DNA of 64,000 bases from Bradyrhizobium manausense (lineage in GTDB: Bacteria > Pseudomonadota > Alphaproteobacteria > Rhizobiales > Xanthobacteraceae). A model generated the notes under the pieces. That model did not search any database, was not told where the DNA came from, and was given only the letters and a program-made list of their open reading frames with translations. This document shows positions 8,532-17,934 of this stretch, in pieces (within the stretch, counting starts at the first letter, position 1; every line of letters begins with the position of its first letter). Made by a program: the position numbers and the translations under genes. The stretch is taken from the NCBI RefSeq assembly GCF_018130615.1, contig NZ_JAFCKB010000001.1, positions 372,001 through 436,000 on the forward strand. Reading direction: 5' to 3'.

Positions 8532-11500
8532 TCCTCGATCCCCAATCCGCCGGCCGCGGACCATTCCTTGATCCGGGCGAGATCGTCATAGGCGCCGTAG
8601 CGGTTGGTCCACATCGGCAGGTTCAGCGAGGTGTATGGCTGGTTCTCGTCCTCGAAGGCGCGGACCAGGGCTTCCAGCTTGGCCCGCGCTTCGGCGGTGG
8701 CCGTATCAGGCGGCTGCGGCTCATCGCCCGGCTTGTATTTGAGCTCGAGGATGCGCTCTTCGCCGGGCGGATTGTTGCCACTCAGGCGGACATAGACCAG
8801 CTGGCTGACCGACCCACCGGCATCGATATCCGGAAAGCCGCCTTCGCGCAGGATCGCGGCCTCCAGCGTGAGCTGCGGCGACAGGCCCATGCGGACCTGC
8901 TTGCCGGTCGGCGGCTGGCCGGTCTTGTAGTCGAGGATGGCATAACCGCCGCCCTGGCGCCGCTCGATACGGTCGGCGCGCGCGGAGAGACGGAAGCTGC
9001 GCCCGTGGTCGAGCGCGATCGAAATCTCGCCGCGGGTCTCGGCGGTGATGGCTTCGATCGCATCGCGCCGCGCGGTCTCCCATTCGCCGAACCAGTGCGC
9101 GATGCGCTGGAAGCGCGGCCACCACAGCGCGCGCGCCTCGGGCCGTTCCATCAACGGTGCAAAATGCTTTTCGCCGATCGCGCGCAGCACCCGGGCGGGA
9201 TCGGGGGGGAGATGTGCGGCGTAGGTCTCGGTGAACTCGCCGAGTGCCTCATGGATCGCCGATCCGCGATCGGCGGCCGACAGCGGCATGTCGACGGGAT
9301 CGAGCGCATCGAGCTTCAGGACATACTTGGCGTAGATCGTATAGGGATCGCGCAGCCAGTCCTCGATCGCGGTGACCGACATGCTTGTCGGCCGCGTCGC
9401 GCGCGGCGGCCGCGGCTCGGGCTGCTTGATCGGCGTGACCTCGGCGGGCTGGTCCAGCGTGGCCGCGAACTGCACGTATTTTTCGCCCGCGCGGACCGCC
9501 ACCCTCCAGAGATCATCGCCTGCGACGGCCTCCAGCCGATGCAGGAAGCGCGAGGCGACGGCCGGCGCGCCGCCGGCCTTGGCGGAATGGGTGAGGATCA
9601 CCTCGTCGCCGCCGAGCAGCTGTGCGAAGTCATGCGCGGAGAGGCCGATGCGCCGCTCCGGCAGATCGAGGCCGAGCTCGTGCCGCATCGGCCGGCTGAG
9701 CCAGGGATCGATCCGCGGCGCCGGCGGCCAGACGCCTTCGATCAGGCCGCCGACAATGATCCGGTCGGCCTGCATCAGGCGCGATTCCAGCGGGCCGTAG
9801 ATTTGCAGCCGCGCGCCTGGCTTATCGCGCCTTCGCACCGCGCGATCGCTGAACGCGGTCTGGAACAATTCGGCGTAGTCGGGCAGCGTTACCATCAGCC
9901 CGCTGGTGGTGCCGCCGCGCAGGAGATCGTCGAAGGCGCTCGCGAGCGCGAGGCCTTCGCGCTCCTCGAGGGCGAACGGCACACCCTGTTCGTCGCGCGA
10001 CAGCTCGATCAGGATTTCGCGGTGCCGGTGCGCGAGCTCGGCGAAGTCAAACGGCTTTGATGACGCCAGGATTTCGATCGGCGCCAGTGCTTTCTGCAAG
10101 GCGTCGATCAGCGCCTGGATGCGGTCGATATCCTCAGCCTTGAGACGCGCGCGCGGCTCGGCCTTGTGGAGCGCGGAAACTTCGCTGCGCCAGAGTTTTG
10201 CCAGCTCGTCGCGAAAGCGGTTGAACTCGCGGAGGAGACCGCCGGTGCCCGCGGGCGGGCGCGTGCCGCGCAAGACCGCTAGCTCCAGCCCTTCGATCGC
10301 GGTCTTCCATGCGCCGGGCGCGCGGCCGAGCCGGCACAGCGGATGTTTCAGCATCGCCAGCAGCGTCGGCGGCTCCAATCCCTTCGTCGCCGCTTCCGCC
10401 ACAAGGCGAGCAAAGACGCCGGCCGCGGTTTCCATCAGCACGTCGCCGCCGGAATCGTCGAAGGCGAGATCCCATCGGCTCAGCGCGGCCATCACGCGGC
10501 GCGCCAACGCACGATCGGGCGTCACCAGCGCTGCCGACTTGTCGAGATGCCGCGCCTCGCGCATCGCGATGGCGATCGCGAGCGCTTCCATTTCCGGATT
10601 GGGCGCCTCGACCACGGCGAGATTTTTCATGCCGCCGGCGATCTTCGCGGCGATATCGGGCTGCTTCAGCCGGTCGTGCCAGACTTCCGTCTTGGCGGAG
10701 GGCCGCATCGATTCCGATGCGAGCAGATCGCGGCCACCGTCGGCCGGCGGCTGCAGGATCTCGACGTCGCTGCGCTTGATGCCGAAACGATCCAGCAGCG
10801 CATGCATCGCATATTGCGGATGGTTGGAGGCCGGATGCTCCGCGAACTTGCCGAGTGAATCGCGCACACCACCGATGCTGCGCCAGGCGTCGTCGTCGAG
10901 ATCGGTGTCGAGGCCCGGCAGCACCACGGCACCATGCGGCAGCAAGGCCACCGCATGCAGGAACTTTGCGGTGGCCGGCATCGAGCCGGTCGAGCCGGCT
11001 GCGATCACCGGGCCATGCGGATGCGAGGTCAGCCGTTTTGCTTCCGCGGCGATCAGCAGATCGCGGCGCGAGGCCGGCTCGATCCGGTTGATCTCGGCGA
11101 GATGGCCGGGCCAGGCGATGCGGGCGATGCGCAGGAATTCGAGCGAATGCTGCCAGTAGCGGTCGAGGTTATCGGGCACGAGACCGTCGAGTGCGCTCCA
11201 GTCGACGCCGCGCGTCACCATGTCGTCGATCAGGCGGGCGAGATCGCCGGCCAGCGCCAGCGTCGAGGCGGGGCCGCCGACCACCAGCGGCGCCAGCACC
11301 GGGCCTTTGGCCCAGGCGGCGACGAGCTGTGCCAGCGTCAGGCGCCGTTCGAGCTCGCCGAGCCGTGGCGGAATCTCGAGCGGCGCGGTGCCGGAAAACT
11401 GCTCGCCCTCGTCGGCGAAGGCGAGTTCGTCCTCGTCGATGTCGCCGAGCGCGACGATGCGCGGCAGCACCACCGCATCGGCCTTCATCTCATCGAGAAA

Positions 11501-11671
11501 GATCTCCCGGACGACGCGCATGGCGCGCCTTGTCGGCAGATACAGCGTGGCGTCCGCCAGCCGCGCCGGTTCCTTGCGCGCCTCGAATCCCTCGACCAGC
11601 CGGCCGTCCAGCAGTGCGGAGACGATGGTGCGCAGGAACGGAACTGAGAGGGGAACGCTGAAAACGCGCAT
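8525..11671 (-). CDS. addB: AddB, double-strand break repair nuclease subunit
   Basis: 1048 residues. The C-terminal RecB-type nuclease domain shows GSAIHEALGEF and YAILDYKTGQPP; the N-terminal helicase-like part reads LPTRRAMRVVREIFL without an obvious P-loop. The whole protein has a single cysteine, so the four-cysteine iron-sulfur cluster of Bacillus AddB is absent, as I expect for the alphaproteobacterial form. Overlaps addA by 7 bp, so the two subunits are translationally coupled. Confidence 0.95.
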   Translation of the reverse strand: MRVFSVPLSVPFLRTIVSALLDGRLVEGFEARKEPARLADATLYLPTRRAMRVVREIFLDEMKADAVVLPRIVALGDIDEDELAFADEGEQFSGTAPLEIPPRLGELERRLTLAQLVAAWAKGPVLAPLVVGGPASTLALAGDLARLIDDMVTRGVDWSALDGLVPDNLDRYWQHSLEFLRIARIAWPGHLAEINRIEPASRRDLLIAAEAKRLTSHPHGPVIAAGSTGSMPATAKFLHAVALLPHGAVVLPGLDTDLDDDAWRSIGGVRDSLGKFAEHPASNHPQYAMHALLDRFGIKRSDVEILQPPADGGRDLLASESMRPSAKTEVWHDRLKQPDIAAKIAGGMKNLAVVEAPNPEMEALAIAIAMREARHLDKSAALVTPDRALARRVMAALSRWDLAFDDSGGDVLMETAAGVFARLVAEAATKGLEPPTLLAMLKHPLCRLGRAPGAWKTAIEGLELAVLRGTRPPAGTGGLLREFNRFRDELAKLWRSEVSALHKAEPRARLKAEDIDRIQALIDALQKALAPIEILASSKPFDFAELAHRHREILIELSRDEQGVPFALEEREGLALASAFDDLLRGGTTSGLMVTLPDYAELFQTAFSDRAVRRRDKPGARLQIYGPLESRLMQADRIIVGGLIEGVWPPAPRIDPWLSRPMRHELGLDLPERRIGLSAHDFAQLLGGDEVILTHSAKAGGAPAVASRFLHRLEAVAGDDLWRVAVRAGEKYVQFAATLDQPAEVTPIKQPEPRPPRATRPTSMSVTAIEDWLRDPYTIYAKYVLKLDALDPVDMPLSAADRGSAIHEALGEFTETYAAHLPPDPARVLRAIGEKHFAPLMERPEARALWWPRFQRIAHWFGEWETARRDAIEAITAETRGEISIALDHGRSFRLSARADRIERRQGGGYAILDYKTGQPPTGKQVRMGLSPQLTLEAAILREGGFPDIDAGGSVSQLVYVRLSGNNPPGEERILELKYKPGDEPQPPDTATAEARAKLEALVRAFEDENQPYTSLNLPMWTNRYGAYDDLARIKEWSAAGGLGIEEW

Positions 11672-11763
11672 GGGTCGCCTGATTCGGAGATCAGGGCAAT
11701 ATAGGGAGGCGGATTCGAATGGTCATGGGGCGGGGTGAAGTCGTCCCCGCTGTTCGTGGGCTA

Positions 11764-11869
11764 GGGTGGGTTAAACGGCGGCCGCGCGAAGCGCAGTCCG
11801 CTGGCGTAACCCACCGCTTCTGTCGCCGCTGAAACAAAAGAGGTGGGTTGCGCTGACGCTAATCCACCC
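11764..11869. repeat. intergenic palindromic repeat between murU and addB
   Basis: GGGTGGGTTAAACGGCGG (from 11764) is mirrored by GCGTAACCCACCGC (to 11817). A second dyad follows, GGTGGGTTGCGC with GCTAATCCACCC (11842-11869). The GTGGGTTA/TAACCCAC unit is a recurring Bradyrhizobium intergenic motif. The rest of the 221-bp gap shows no gene. Confidence 0.6.
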
Positions 11870-11892
11870 TCCGGCACTACGTTTGGGGCAGC

Positions 11893-12615
11893 TTACGCCA
11901 CGCTCTCCAAAAACGCCTCTTCCGCGGCGCGCACGGCATCGGGCGTTCCGACATGCATCCAGACGCCGTCGAGGCGGAGGCCGAACAACCGCTCCTGCTC
12001 GTTCGCGCGGTCGAACATTTTCGTCAGCGAGAACTCGCCTTGCGGCGCGCCTTCGAAGATCGTCGGCGAGAGGATCGCCGCGCCCGCATAGACGAACGGA
12101 ACGATCTCCTTTTCCTTGCGCTTGCGCAGGGCTCCGTCGGGCATCATGCCGTAATCGCCGCGGCCGCTATAGCCGATGCTGGTGGCGGTCGGCGCCATCA
12201 AGAGCAGGATGTCCATGCGCGCGGGGTCGAAGTTTTCGGCAAGCCGCGCCAGGTTGGAGCGCACGCCGTCGATCCACAGCGTGTCGGAATTGACATGGAA
12301 GAACGGCGCATCGCCGAGCAGCGGCAGCGCCTTGACCACGCCACCGCCGGTGCCGAGCACCTGGTCGCGCTCGTCCGAGATAGTCACGCGCGGATGCTGG
12401 CGCTTTGCAGTGTGCTCGATGATCTGGTCCGGCAGGTAATGCACATTGACGACGGCGTCCGTCACGCCGGCCTGGCCGAGCTTGTCGAGCACGTGGTCGA
12501 GCAGCGGTTGGCCAGCCACCGGCACCATCGGTTTCGGCATCTTATCCGTCAGCGGACGCATGCGCAGGCCGAATCCCGCGGCGAGCACCATGGCTTTGGT
12601 CGGTTTGACGGACAT
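11893..12615 (-). CDS. murU: nucleotidyltransferase, MurU-like (N-acetylmuramate-1-phosphate uridylyltransferase)
   Basis: 240 residues from ATG 12615 (MSVKPTKAMVLAAGFGLRM). The nucleotide-binding signature LAAGFGLRMRPLTDKMPKPM lies near the N terminus, then a DxD-like HVNSDTLW metal site. In the MurU pathway AmgK phosphorylates MurNAc or GlcNAc at C1 and MurU makes UDP-MurNAc, so recycled cell-wall sugar bypasses MurA. An amgK-type kinase domain is encoded two genes upstream, which supports this role over a generic sugar-phosphate nucleotidyltransferase. Confidence 0.85.
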   Translation of the reverse strand: MSVKPTKAMVLAAGFGLRMRPLTDKMPKPMVPVAGQPLLDHVLDKLGQAGVTDAVVNVHYLPDQIIEHTAKRQHPRVTISDERDQVLGTGGGVVKALPLLGDAPFFHVNSDTLWIDGVRSNLARLAENFDPARMDILLLMAPTATSIGYSGRGDYGMMPDGALRKRKEKEIVPFVYAGAAILSPTIFEGAPQGEFSLTKMFDRANEQERLFGLRLDGVWMHVGTPDAVRAAEEAFLESVA

Positions 12616-12739
12616 CCTTCGCTTTCTCGAACCTCGAAAATCTCTGCGTCGCGGCAGCCTAGCACGGGCGCCGGACCGCCGCACCGCGTCTTAACCGCCT
12701 TAGCCACCCGCCGTGACGGTTGTGCGACGGGTGTTGCCG

Positions 12740-13054
12740 TCACGCCCCGACGGCTGTGGAACGCGTCTTTTTCTTGTCGCCGACCTTCAGGAAATTGACG
12801 CCGATCTGGTCGCCGTTCACCCAGGCCAGTTCGCAGCGCCGGTACGCAAGTCCGGTCGAGGACAGCAGCAGAAAAAACTCTTTCAGGTGCAGGCCTTCGA
12901 CCGAGCCGTCGATGGTCAGCTTGGCGCCGCTCTCGGAGACGTCCTCCATGATGCATTCGCGCCGCCAGGTGCCGTCGATGCCCATCATCTGGGCCGGCAC
13001 CCCACGTTCGAAGACAACCCGACTGTTCCCACGATGGTCCGTCTTGACCGCCAT
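12740..13054 (-). CDS. PilZ-domain protein
   Basis: 104 residues, a single PilZ domain. The N terminus has RGNSRVVFERG, in place of the usual RxxxR, and EDVSESGAKLTIDG matches the D/NxSxxG c-di-GMP motif. Further strands read RRECIMEDVS and ELAWVNGDQIGVNFL, typical of the PilZ barrel. It is encoded between the tsaE-amgK fusion and murU on the same strand. c-di-GMP binding is plausible but the arginine motif is imperfect (R-G-N-S-R), so binding is inferred only. Confidence 0.82.
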   Translation of the reverse strand: MAVKTDHRGNSRVVFERGVPAQMMGIDGTWRRECIMEDVSESGAKLTIDGSVEGLHLKEFFLLLSSTGLAYRRCELAWVNGDQIGVNFLKVGDKKKTRSTAVGA

Positions 13055-13141
13055 CTGCCCTTGCTCCAGCCCTGTACTTATCCGGCTGCCTGCGGGGAAG
13101 GATACCGGTGCGATGGCTAACAGCCGGTAAACCGTTCCAAG

Positions 13142-14662
13142 TCAGGATTGCGGCGGCGGGACATTGGCGAGGTACCAGTCGCGCAAATGTCCGAGCGCCG
13201 GATGCGCGAGGGAGCGCTGGAGGTAGGTCCAGATCCGCGGCTGGTGGCGCAGATAGTGGGGCTTGCCGTCGCGGCGGTTGAGCCGGGCAAACGTGCCGAG
13301 CAGGCGCGTGTTGCGCTGCGCCGACATGATGGCATAGAGCTCCGCAAAGCCGGCCGGATCGAAGCTCGCATCACCTGCGCGGCGCGCCTTGATGTAGCGC
13401 GACAGCAGCGTCAGCTCGAGTGCTTCGGGCACGTCGATGCGCGCATCCTGAAGCAGCGACACCACGTCATAGGAGTGCGGTCCCAGCACGGCGTCCTGAA
13501 AGTCGATCACGCCGACGCGTGCGATACCGGGACGGTCCGCGAGCCAGATCAGATTGGGCGAGTGGTAGTCGCGGATGATCCACGTCTTCGGCGCGGCGAG
13601 CGGCTTCTTCAGCAGCTCGCGCCACATCGCAAAAAACTCCGCGCGCTTCTCGTCGCTGAGCGGCGCGTTGCGGTCGGGCAGATACCATTCCGGCATCAAG
13701 CCGATCTCGATCAGCAGCGCCTCGGTGTCCCAAGCTGGAATGGCGTAGGTCTGCCCGTCCAGCGGCAGCGTCTCCGGCAGTGCCTTGCCATGCAGCATGG
13801 CCAGCACGTCGGTCGCGGCCTCATAGCGCTCGGGGATCGGCCGCGGCGGATCGCCTTCGATCACGCCTTCGCTGCCGAAATCCTCCGAGATCAGAAAGCC
13901 GTGGTCCAGATCGAAATGATGGATGGCGGGTGCCGAGACTCCCGCCGCGCGCAAGCCTTGATCGATCGCGACGAATGGCCTGATGTTTTCCGCAAGATGC
14001 ACCGCGGCGCTGTACGACCTGCCATTATAAATCGCAGCACCGTCGGGGCGCTGCGGCGAGTTCATCAGGATGACGATGCCGTCGTTGCGGCGCAGTCGCG
14101 CATAGGAACGCGTCGAGGCATCGCCAGCCATGCGCGTGCGCGCCGCATCGATGTAGCCGGATGCGTCGAGGAATTCGCGCAGCGTCTTCAGCCGCGCGAC
14201 AGTCGCCGCGCCCCTGCCATAGCCTGTGATATCGGCGGCGCGCGCAGTCGAGCCCAGTGCCGGGCGATGCGTCAGCGCGATGTCGATGCGGTCCGTGGGC
14301 ATCGCCGACGGCGCACGTTCGGGCCATTCGATCAGGACCAGCGTGGCATCCGGCAAGGGCGACAGCCCGATCTCCTCGAGCTCGCTCTCGTCCTCGACGC
14401 GGTAGAGGTCCGCATGCATGACCGGAAACGCCAGCAGCTCGTAGCCCTGCACCAGCGTGAAGGTCGGGCTCGGCACTTCCAGCTCGTCGTCGCCGGCGAG
14501 GTAGCGAATCATCGCGCGTGCGGCTGCTGTCTTGCCGGCGCCGAGATCGCCGGTGAGCGTGATGGTATCGCCGGGGCCGACCAGCAGCGCGAGATCCGCC
14601 ATCAATTGCGCGGTGGCCGTCTCGTTGTAGAGCGCGACGGAGAATGTGGTCGGTTCTGTCAT
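13142..14662 (-). CDS. TsaE-AmgK fusion: t6A ATPase subunit joined to cell-wall sugar kinase domain
   Basis: 506 residues with two domains. Residues 1-150 are TsaE/YjeE: Walker A GDLGAGKT at 38-45, SPTFTLVQGYE and ADLYRVEDESELEEIGL, the ATPase that drives N6-threonylcarbamoyl-adenosine synthesis with TsaB, TsaC and TsaD. Residues from about 160 to the end are an aminoglycoside-phosphotransferase-type kinase: RMAGDASTRSYARLR, WIIRDYHSPNLIWL (catalytic Asp and Asn) and GVIDFQDAVLGPHSYDVVSL (metal Asp). This half resembles AmgK, the anomeric MurNAc/GlcNAc kinase. It overlaps divL by ATGA; murU lies two genes downstream and tsaB at 60.8 kb. Confidence 0.9.
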   Translation of the reverse strand: MTEPTTFSVALYNETATAQLMADLALLVGPGDTITLTGDLGAGKTAAARAMIRYLAGDDELEVPSPTFTLVQGYELLAFPVMHADLYRVEDESELEEIGLSPLPDATLVLIEWPERAPSAMPTDRIDIALTHRPALGSTARAADITGYGRGAATVARLKTLREFLDASGYIDAARTRMAGDASTRSYARLRRNDGIVILMNSPQRPDGAAIYNGRSYSAAVHLAENIRPFVAIDQGLRAAGVSAPAIHHFDLDHGFLISEDFGSEGVIEGDPPRPIPERYEAATDVLAMLHGKALPETLPLDGQTYAIPAWDTEALLIEIGLMPEWYLPDRNAPLSDEKRAEFFAMWRELLKKPLAAPKTWIIRDYHSPNLIWLADRPGIARVGVIDFQDAVLGPHSYDVVSLLQDARIDVPEALELTLLSRYIKARRAGDASFDPAGFAELYAIMSAQRNTRLLGTFARLNRRDGKPHYLRHQPRIWTYLQRSLAHPALGHLRDWYLANVPPPQS

Positions 14663-17163
14663 TCGGCGGCGTCGCGATGCGCCGCCTGGTCGGTCGGGAA
14701 GTCGCAGATCACGACCGTGCCTTTGCCGACGACCGAATCCACCTGCACCTTGCCGCCATGCAGCTCGACGAAGGAGCGCACCAGCGACAGGCCGAGCCCG
14801 GCGCCGCGATGACGCGAGCCCTGGGAGCGGCTTTCGAACCAGTTGAACACCTTGTCCTTCATGTCGGCGGGTATTCCAGGTCCGGAATCTGTCACAATGA
14901 AGACCACGCTGTGCTCGGTGCGGCGCGCGCTGATTCCGACGGTGGAATCCTGCGGCGAGAAGCCGACGGCGTTGGCGAGGAGGTTATAGAGCACCTGCAC
15001 CACGCGCTTCTCGTCGCCGATGAAGCTGCCGACATCGGGCGCAATCTCGACCTTGAGGCGGATGCGGTCGGTGGCGAGCCGGTCCTGGATACCTTCCGCG
15101 GCGAGCTCGATGGTCTTGCTGACGTCCACCGGGCCGAGTTCCAGCTTCATGGCACCGGCATCGATGGTGGCGAGATCGAGGATGTTGTTGGTCAGCGCCA
15201 ACAGCGCGTTGGTCGATTTGGTGACATAGTCGAGATATTCGGCCTGCTTCGGCGTCAGCGGCCCGGTCGAGGGATCGCTGAGGAAATGCGCGAAGCCGAT
15301 GATGGTGGTGAGCGGCGAGCGCAGCTCGTAGGAGACGTGGTGGACGAAATCCACCTTCATCTGGTCGGCGGCCTCCAGCGCCTCGTTGCGCTCGCGCAGC
15401 GCGCGCTCGACGTTCTCGGTGTCGGTGATGTCGAGGAAGGTGAGCATGGTCGCGCCGTCATGCAGCGGGCGGATCATGCCGTCGAGCACGCTGCCGTCCT
15501 TGCGCTCCAGCTTGATCGGCACGTCGGCGCGGTTCTCGATCGAGGTGATGGCCTCGCGGATCTGGCGCCAGACCGTGGAATCGTCGAACAGCTGATGGCA
15601 CCAGCCCTCGACGGTCTGAATATGCGGCTCCTCGCGCATGGCGTCGTTCGAGAGCTTCCACATCCGCAGGAAGGCCGGATTGAACAGCTGCGCCTTGCCA
15701 TTGCTGCCGAACACCGCGACGCCCTCGGCGAGGCTGTCGAGCGTCTCGCGCTGGACCCGGATCATGCCGTCGAAGCGGCGGGCAAGCTCGAGGCTCTCGG
15801 TGACGTCGTCGAACAGATAGGTGACGCCGCCTTCGGGATTCGGCGTGGTGACGACCGACAGCGCGCGGCCGTCGGGCAGGTACCAGGTGTCCTTGGCGGC
15901 CTCGACCGCGCGATAGGCCTCGTGCAGCTTGGCCTTCCAGGCACGGAAGTCCGGCTGCTCCTGCAATTTGCGCGCGGCGCGGAGCTGATCGAGCACGCTG
16001 GAATCATCGGGGTGGGCGTCGAGGAAGGTGCGGTCGAGATCCCACAGCCGCCGGTAGGAGTCATTGTAGAAGGCAAGTCGGCGCTGGCCGTCGAACACGG
16101 CGACACCGGAGGAGAGCTGGTCGAGCGTGCGGCGATGCGCCTCCGCCATCCGCACCAGCGCCGCACTCAGCGCATCCGCCTCGCTCGCGTCGATCGCGAC
16201 GCCGACACTGCCACGGCCGACATTGACGGCCCGCACGTCATACATGCGCCGCTCGCCGCCGATCACGATCGGCAGCCGCGACGTGAAGCTCGCTGCATCC
16301 TTCAGGCTGCGCTCCATGGCGGTGCGGTCGGCGCTGTCGAGCAGCTCGAGCTTGCGATCATGGGCGTCGGTGACGCTGGTCGCTTCCGTCGCACGCACAT
16401 AGGCCGGATTGGCGAAGGTCAGCGCACCGTTCTCGCCCTTGGCCCAGATCGGCCATGGCGCCGCGGCCGCGAAGCCGCGCAGCATCTCGGTTTCGTCGGA
16501 GAGCGCCTTGTAGCGCAGATTGGTTTCGGCCAGATCGCGCCGCAGTCCGGAGAGTTCGCGAATCCGGACAATGGCTTGGCCGCCGATGGCGCGGCCGATC
16601 GCTTCCAGCGTATGACCGTTGGCGGTGGTCAGCGTGAGCTGGAAGCCGTCGCCGCGTTCGCGCAAGCCGTCGACGGCGTGATCCATCTGCAGCGCCGGTT
16701 CCGGCGGTAGCCAGGTTCCAAACGCCAGCACGCGCTGCGGCGACGAATCGCGCGGCAGCACCATGGAGATGTCGCCCGAGATCTGCGCGCGATCGTCGCC
16801 GGCCGGCCAGGAGATCAGGATCTGTGGTTCGGCGAACAGCAAGGCGCCGAAGCGGTCGGTCTGCAGCTGGAGTTCCCTGATTCGGCCGAGCAGCGCCGCC
16901 TCGTTCTTTGCCGTGCGCACGCGGGTCCGCATCAGCAGGATCGCAGCCACGACCGTGAACCCGAGCAAAGCGAGCGCGGTGGCCAGCACCGCGAGCTCTT
17001 GCCGGTTGAAATCCAGCAATATCGAGAGTGTGTCGACGAGGTCGGCGGCCTTCGCCGGCTCAGCCGGTAGCAGCGCTGCGAGAGCGCCTCCTAGCAAGCC
17101 GTTGCGCGCCAACGATGTGCACGACAGCAGCGTCCGACGCATCGACACGATCACGCCTGACAT
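14659..17163 (-). CDS. divL: DivL-type PAS histidine pseudokinase
   Basis: 834 residues. Two hydrophobic stretches near the N terminus (about 20-45 and 55-77) precede a linker, several PAS-like segments (FDGQRRLAFYNDSYRRLWD; VFGSNGKAQLFNPAFLRMW), then HisKA and HATPase domains. The H-box reads HHVSYELRSPLTT: the phospho-accepting histidine is Tyr612, the hallmark of Caulobacter DivL. ATPase boxes are intact (NLLANAV, DSGPGIP, GAGLGLSLV). DivL senses DivK and controls the CckA-CtrA phosphorelay at the membrane. The gene starts the divL-tsaE/amgK operon. Confidence 0.88.
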   Translation of the reverse strand: MSGVIVSMRRTLLSCTSLARNGLLGGALAALLPAEPAKAADLVDTLSILLDFNRQELAVLATALALLGFTVVAAILLMRTRVRTAKNEAALLGRIRELQLQTDRFGALLFAEPQILISWPAGDDRAQISGDISMVLPRDSSPQRVLAFGTWLPPEPALQMDHAVDGLRERGDGFQLTLTTANGHTLEAIGRAIGGQAIVRIRELSGLRRDLAETNLRYKALSDETEMLRGFAAAAPWPIWAKGENGALTFANPAYVRATEATSVTDAHDRKLELLDSADRTAMERSLKDAASFTSRLPIVIGGERRMYDVRAVNVGRGSVGVAIDASEADALSAALVRMAEAHRRTLDQLSSGVAVFDGQRRLAFYNDSYRRLWDLDRTFLDAHPDDSSVLDQLRAARKLQEQPDFRAWKAKLHEAYRAVEAAKDTWYLPDGRALSVVTTPNPEGGVTYLFDDVTESLELARRFDGMIRVQRETLDSLAEGVAVFGSNGKAQLFNPAFLRMWKLSNDAMREEPHIQTVEGWCHQLFDDSTVWRQIREAITSIENRADVPIKLERKDGSVLDGMIRPLHDGATMLTFLDITDTENVERALRERNEALEAADQMKVDFVHHVSYELRSPLTTIIGFAHFLSDPSTGPLTPKQAEYLDYVTKSTNALLALTNNILDLATIDAGAMKLELGPVDVSKTIELAAEGIQDRLATDRIRLKVEIAPDVGSFIGDEKRVVQVLYNLLANAVGFSPQDSTVGISARRTEHSVVFIVTDSGPGIPADMKDKVFNWFESRSQGSRHRGAGLGLSLVRSFVELHGGKVQVDSVVGKGTVVICDFPTDQAAHRDAAE

Positions 17164-17213
17164 AGTTGCCCCAAGACCGCACGAATTTACGCGCTACGAC
17201 CCCCGTCGTGCGC

Positions 17214-17378
17214 GAATCAAACGACAATACCCTCACCGCGACTCCACCGGTAAGAGTCCAGACCGTGAACGCAAAGGCGGTCCCAAAAAAATGCAGGGTG
17301 CGAGGTTCCAGGTTCACGTAATTCTGCGGGTGATTCGGTTGGAATTGTCGCGCGTTAGCGGCGCATGGGATGAGACTC
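17214..17378. promoter_or_regulatory. cluster of five GANTC sites upstream of divL
   Basis: GAATC 17214-17218, GACTC 17240-17244, GAGTC 17254-17258, GATTC 17332-17336 and GACTC 17374-17378 lie 51-211 bp before the divL start. GANTC is the CcrM methylation site used by alphaproteobacteria to time cell-cycle promoters. In DNA this GC-rich about 0.5 site would be expected in 165 bp. The rest of the 312-bp gap shows no gene. Confidence 0.6.
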
Positions 17379-17400
17379 GATCGTGCTCCAACGGAAGTGC

Positions 17401-17440
17401 GTTCCCTCCCCCCTTGTGGGGCAACGGGGGGAGGGAGCGG
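17401..17440. repeat. C-run/G-run hairpin beyond dut
   Basis: CCCTCCCCCC is followed by a TTGTGGGGCAA-containing loop and GGGGGGAGGG, giving a GC-only stem at about 17401-17437. It lies just downstream of the dut stop on the minus strand and may slow transcription there, but no T-run follows. Similar CCCTCCCC/GGGGAGGG stems recur in Bradyrhizobium. Confidence 0.45.
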
Positions 17441-17475
17441 AGAGAGCGTCGCTGTCGATCGGGCTCGATGCGATG

Positions 17476-17934
17476 CTAGCGTCCCGTCGACCCAAAACCG
17501 CCGGCGCCGCGATCGGTCGACGACAACGTCGTCACGGGCACCAGAGCGGCCTGGACCACCGGCGCGATCACCATCTGCGCGATACGCTCGCCGCGCTTGA
17601 CCACGAACGGCGAGGCGCCGTGGTTGATCAGGATCACCTTGATCTCGCCGCGGTAATCGGCATCGATCGTTCCCGGCGAGTTCAGCACGGTGACGCCGTG
17701 CTTGGCGGCAAGTCCCGAGCGGGGCCGCACCTGGGCCTCGTGCCCGGGCGGCAGGGCGATCGCAAGACCCGTCGGCACCAGCGCGTATTGGCCGGGCGCG
17801 AGCGTCGTCGGCTCGCTCTCCGCCACCGCCGCCATCAGGTCGAGGCCGGCGGCTTCGGCGGTCTGATAGGCCGGCAGCGGCAGGCCATCGGCGTGGGGCA
17901 GGCGTTGCAGTTCGACCGAGACTTTGCTGCTCAA
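17476..17934 (-). CDS. dut: dUTP diphosphatase
   Basis: 152 residues, trimeric dUTPase length. All five motifs are readable: AGLDLMAAV (I), [12 protein letters not shown] (II), [14 protein letters not shown] (III), [12 protein letters not shown] (IV) and the flexible C-terminal [11 protein letters not shown] (V). It hydrolyses dUTP to dUMP to keep uracil out of DNA. The start overlaps the coaBC stop (ATGA). The coaBC-dut pairing is widespread in bacteria. Confidence 0.97.
   Translation of the reverse strand: MSSKVSVELQRLPHADGLPLPAYQTAEAAGLDLMAAVAESEPTTLAPGQYALVPTGLAIALPPGHEAQVRPRSGLAAKHGVTVLNSPGTIDADYRGEIKVILINHGASPFVVKRGERIAQMVIAPVVQAALVPVTTLSSTDRGAGGFGSTGR

Noticed and set aside
14644-16710. 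688-codon open frame opposite divL
   Set aside because: Antisense shadow; divL has PAS, HisKA-like and ATPase motifs.
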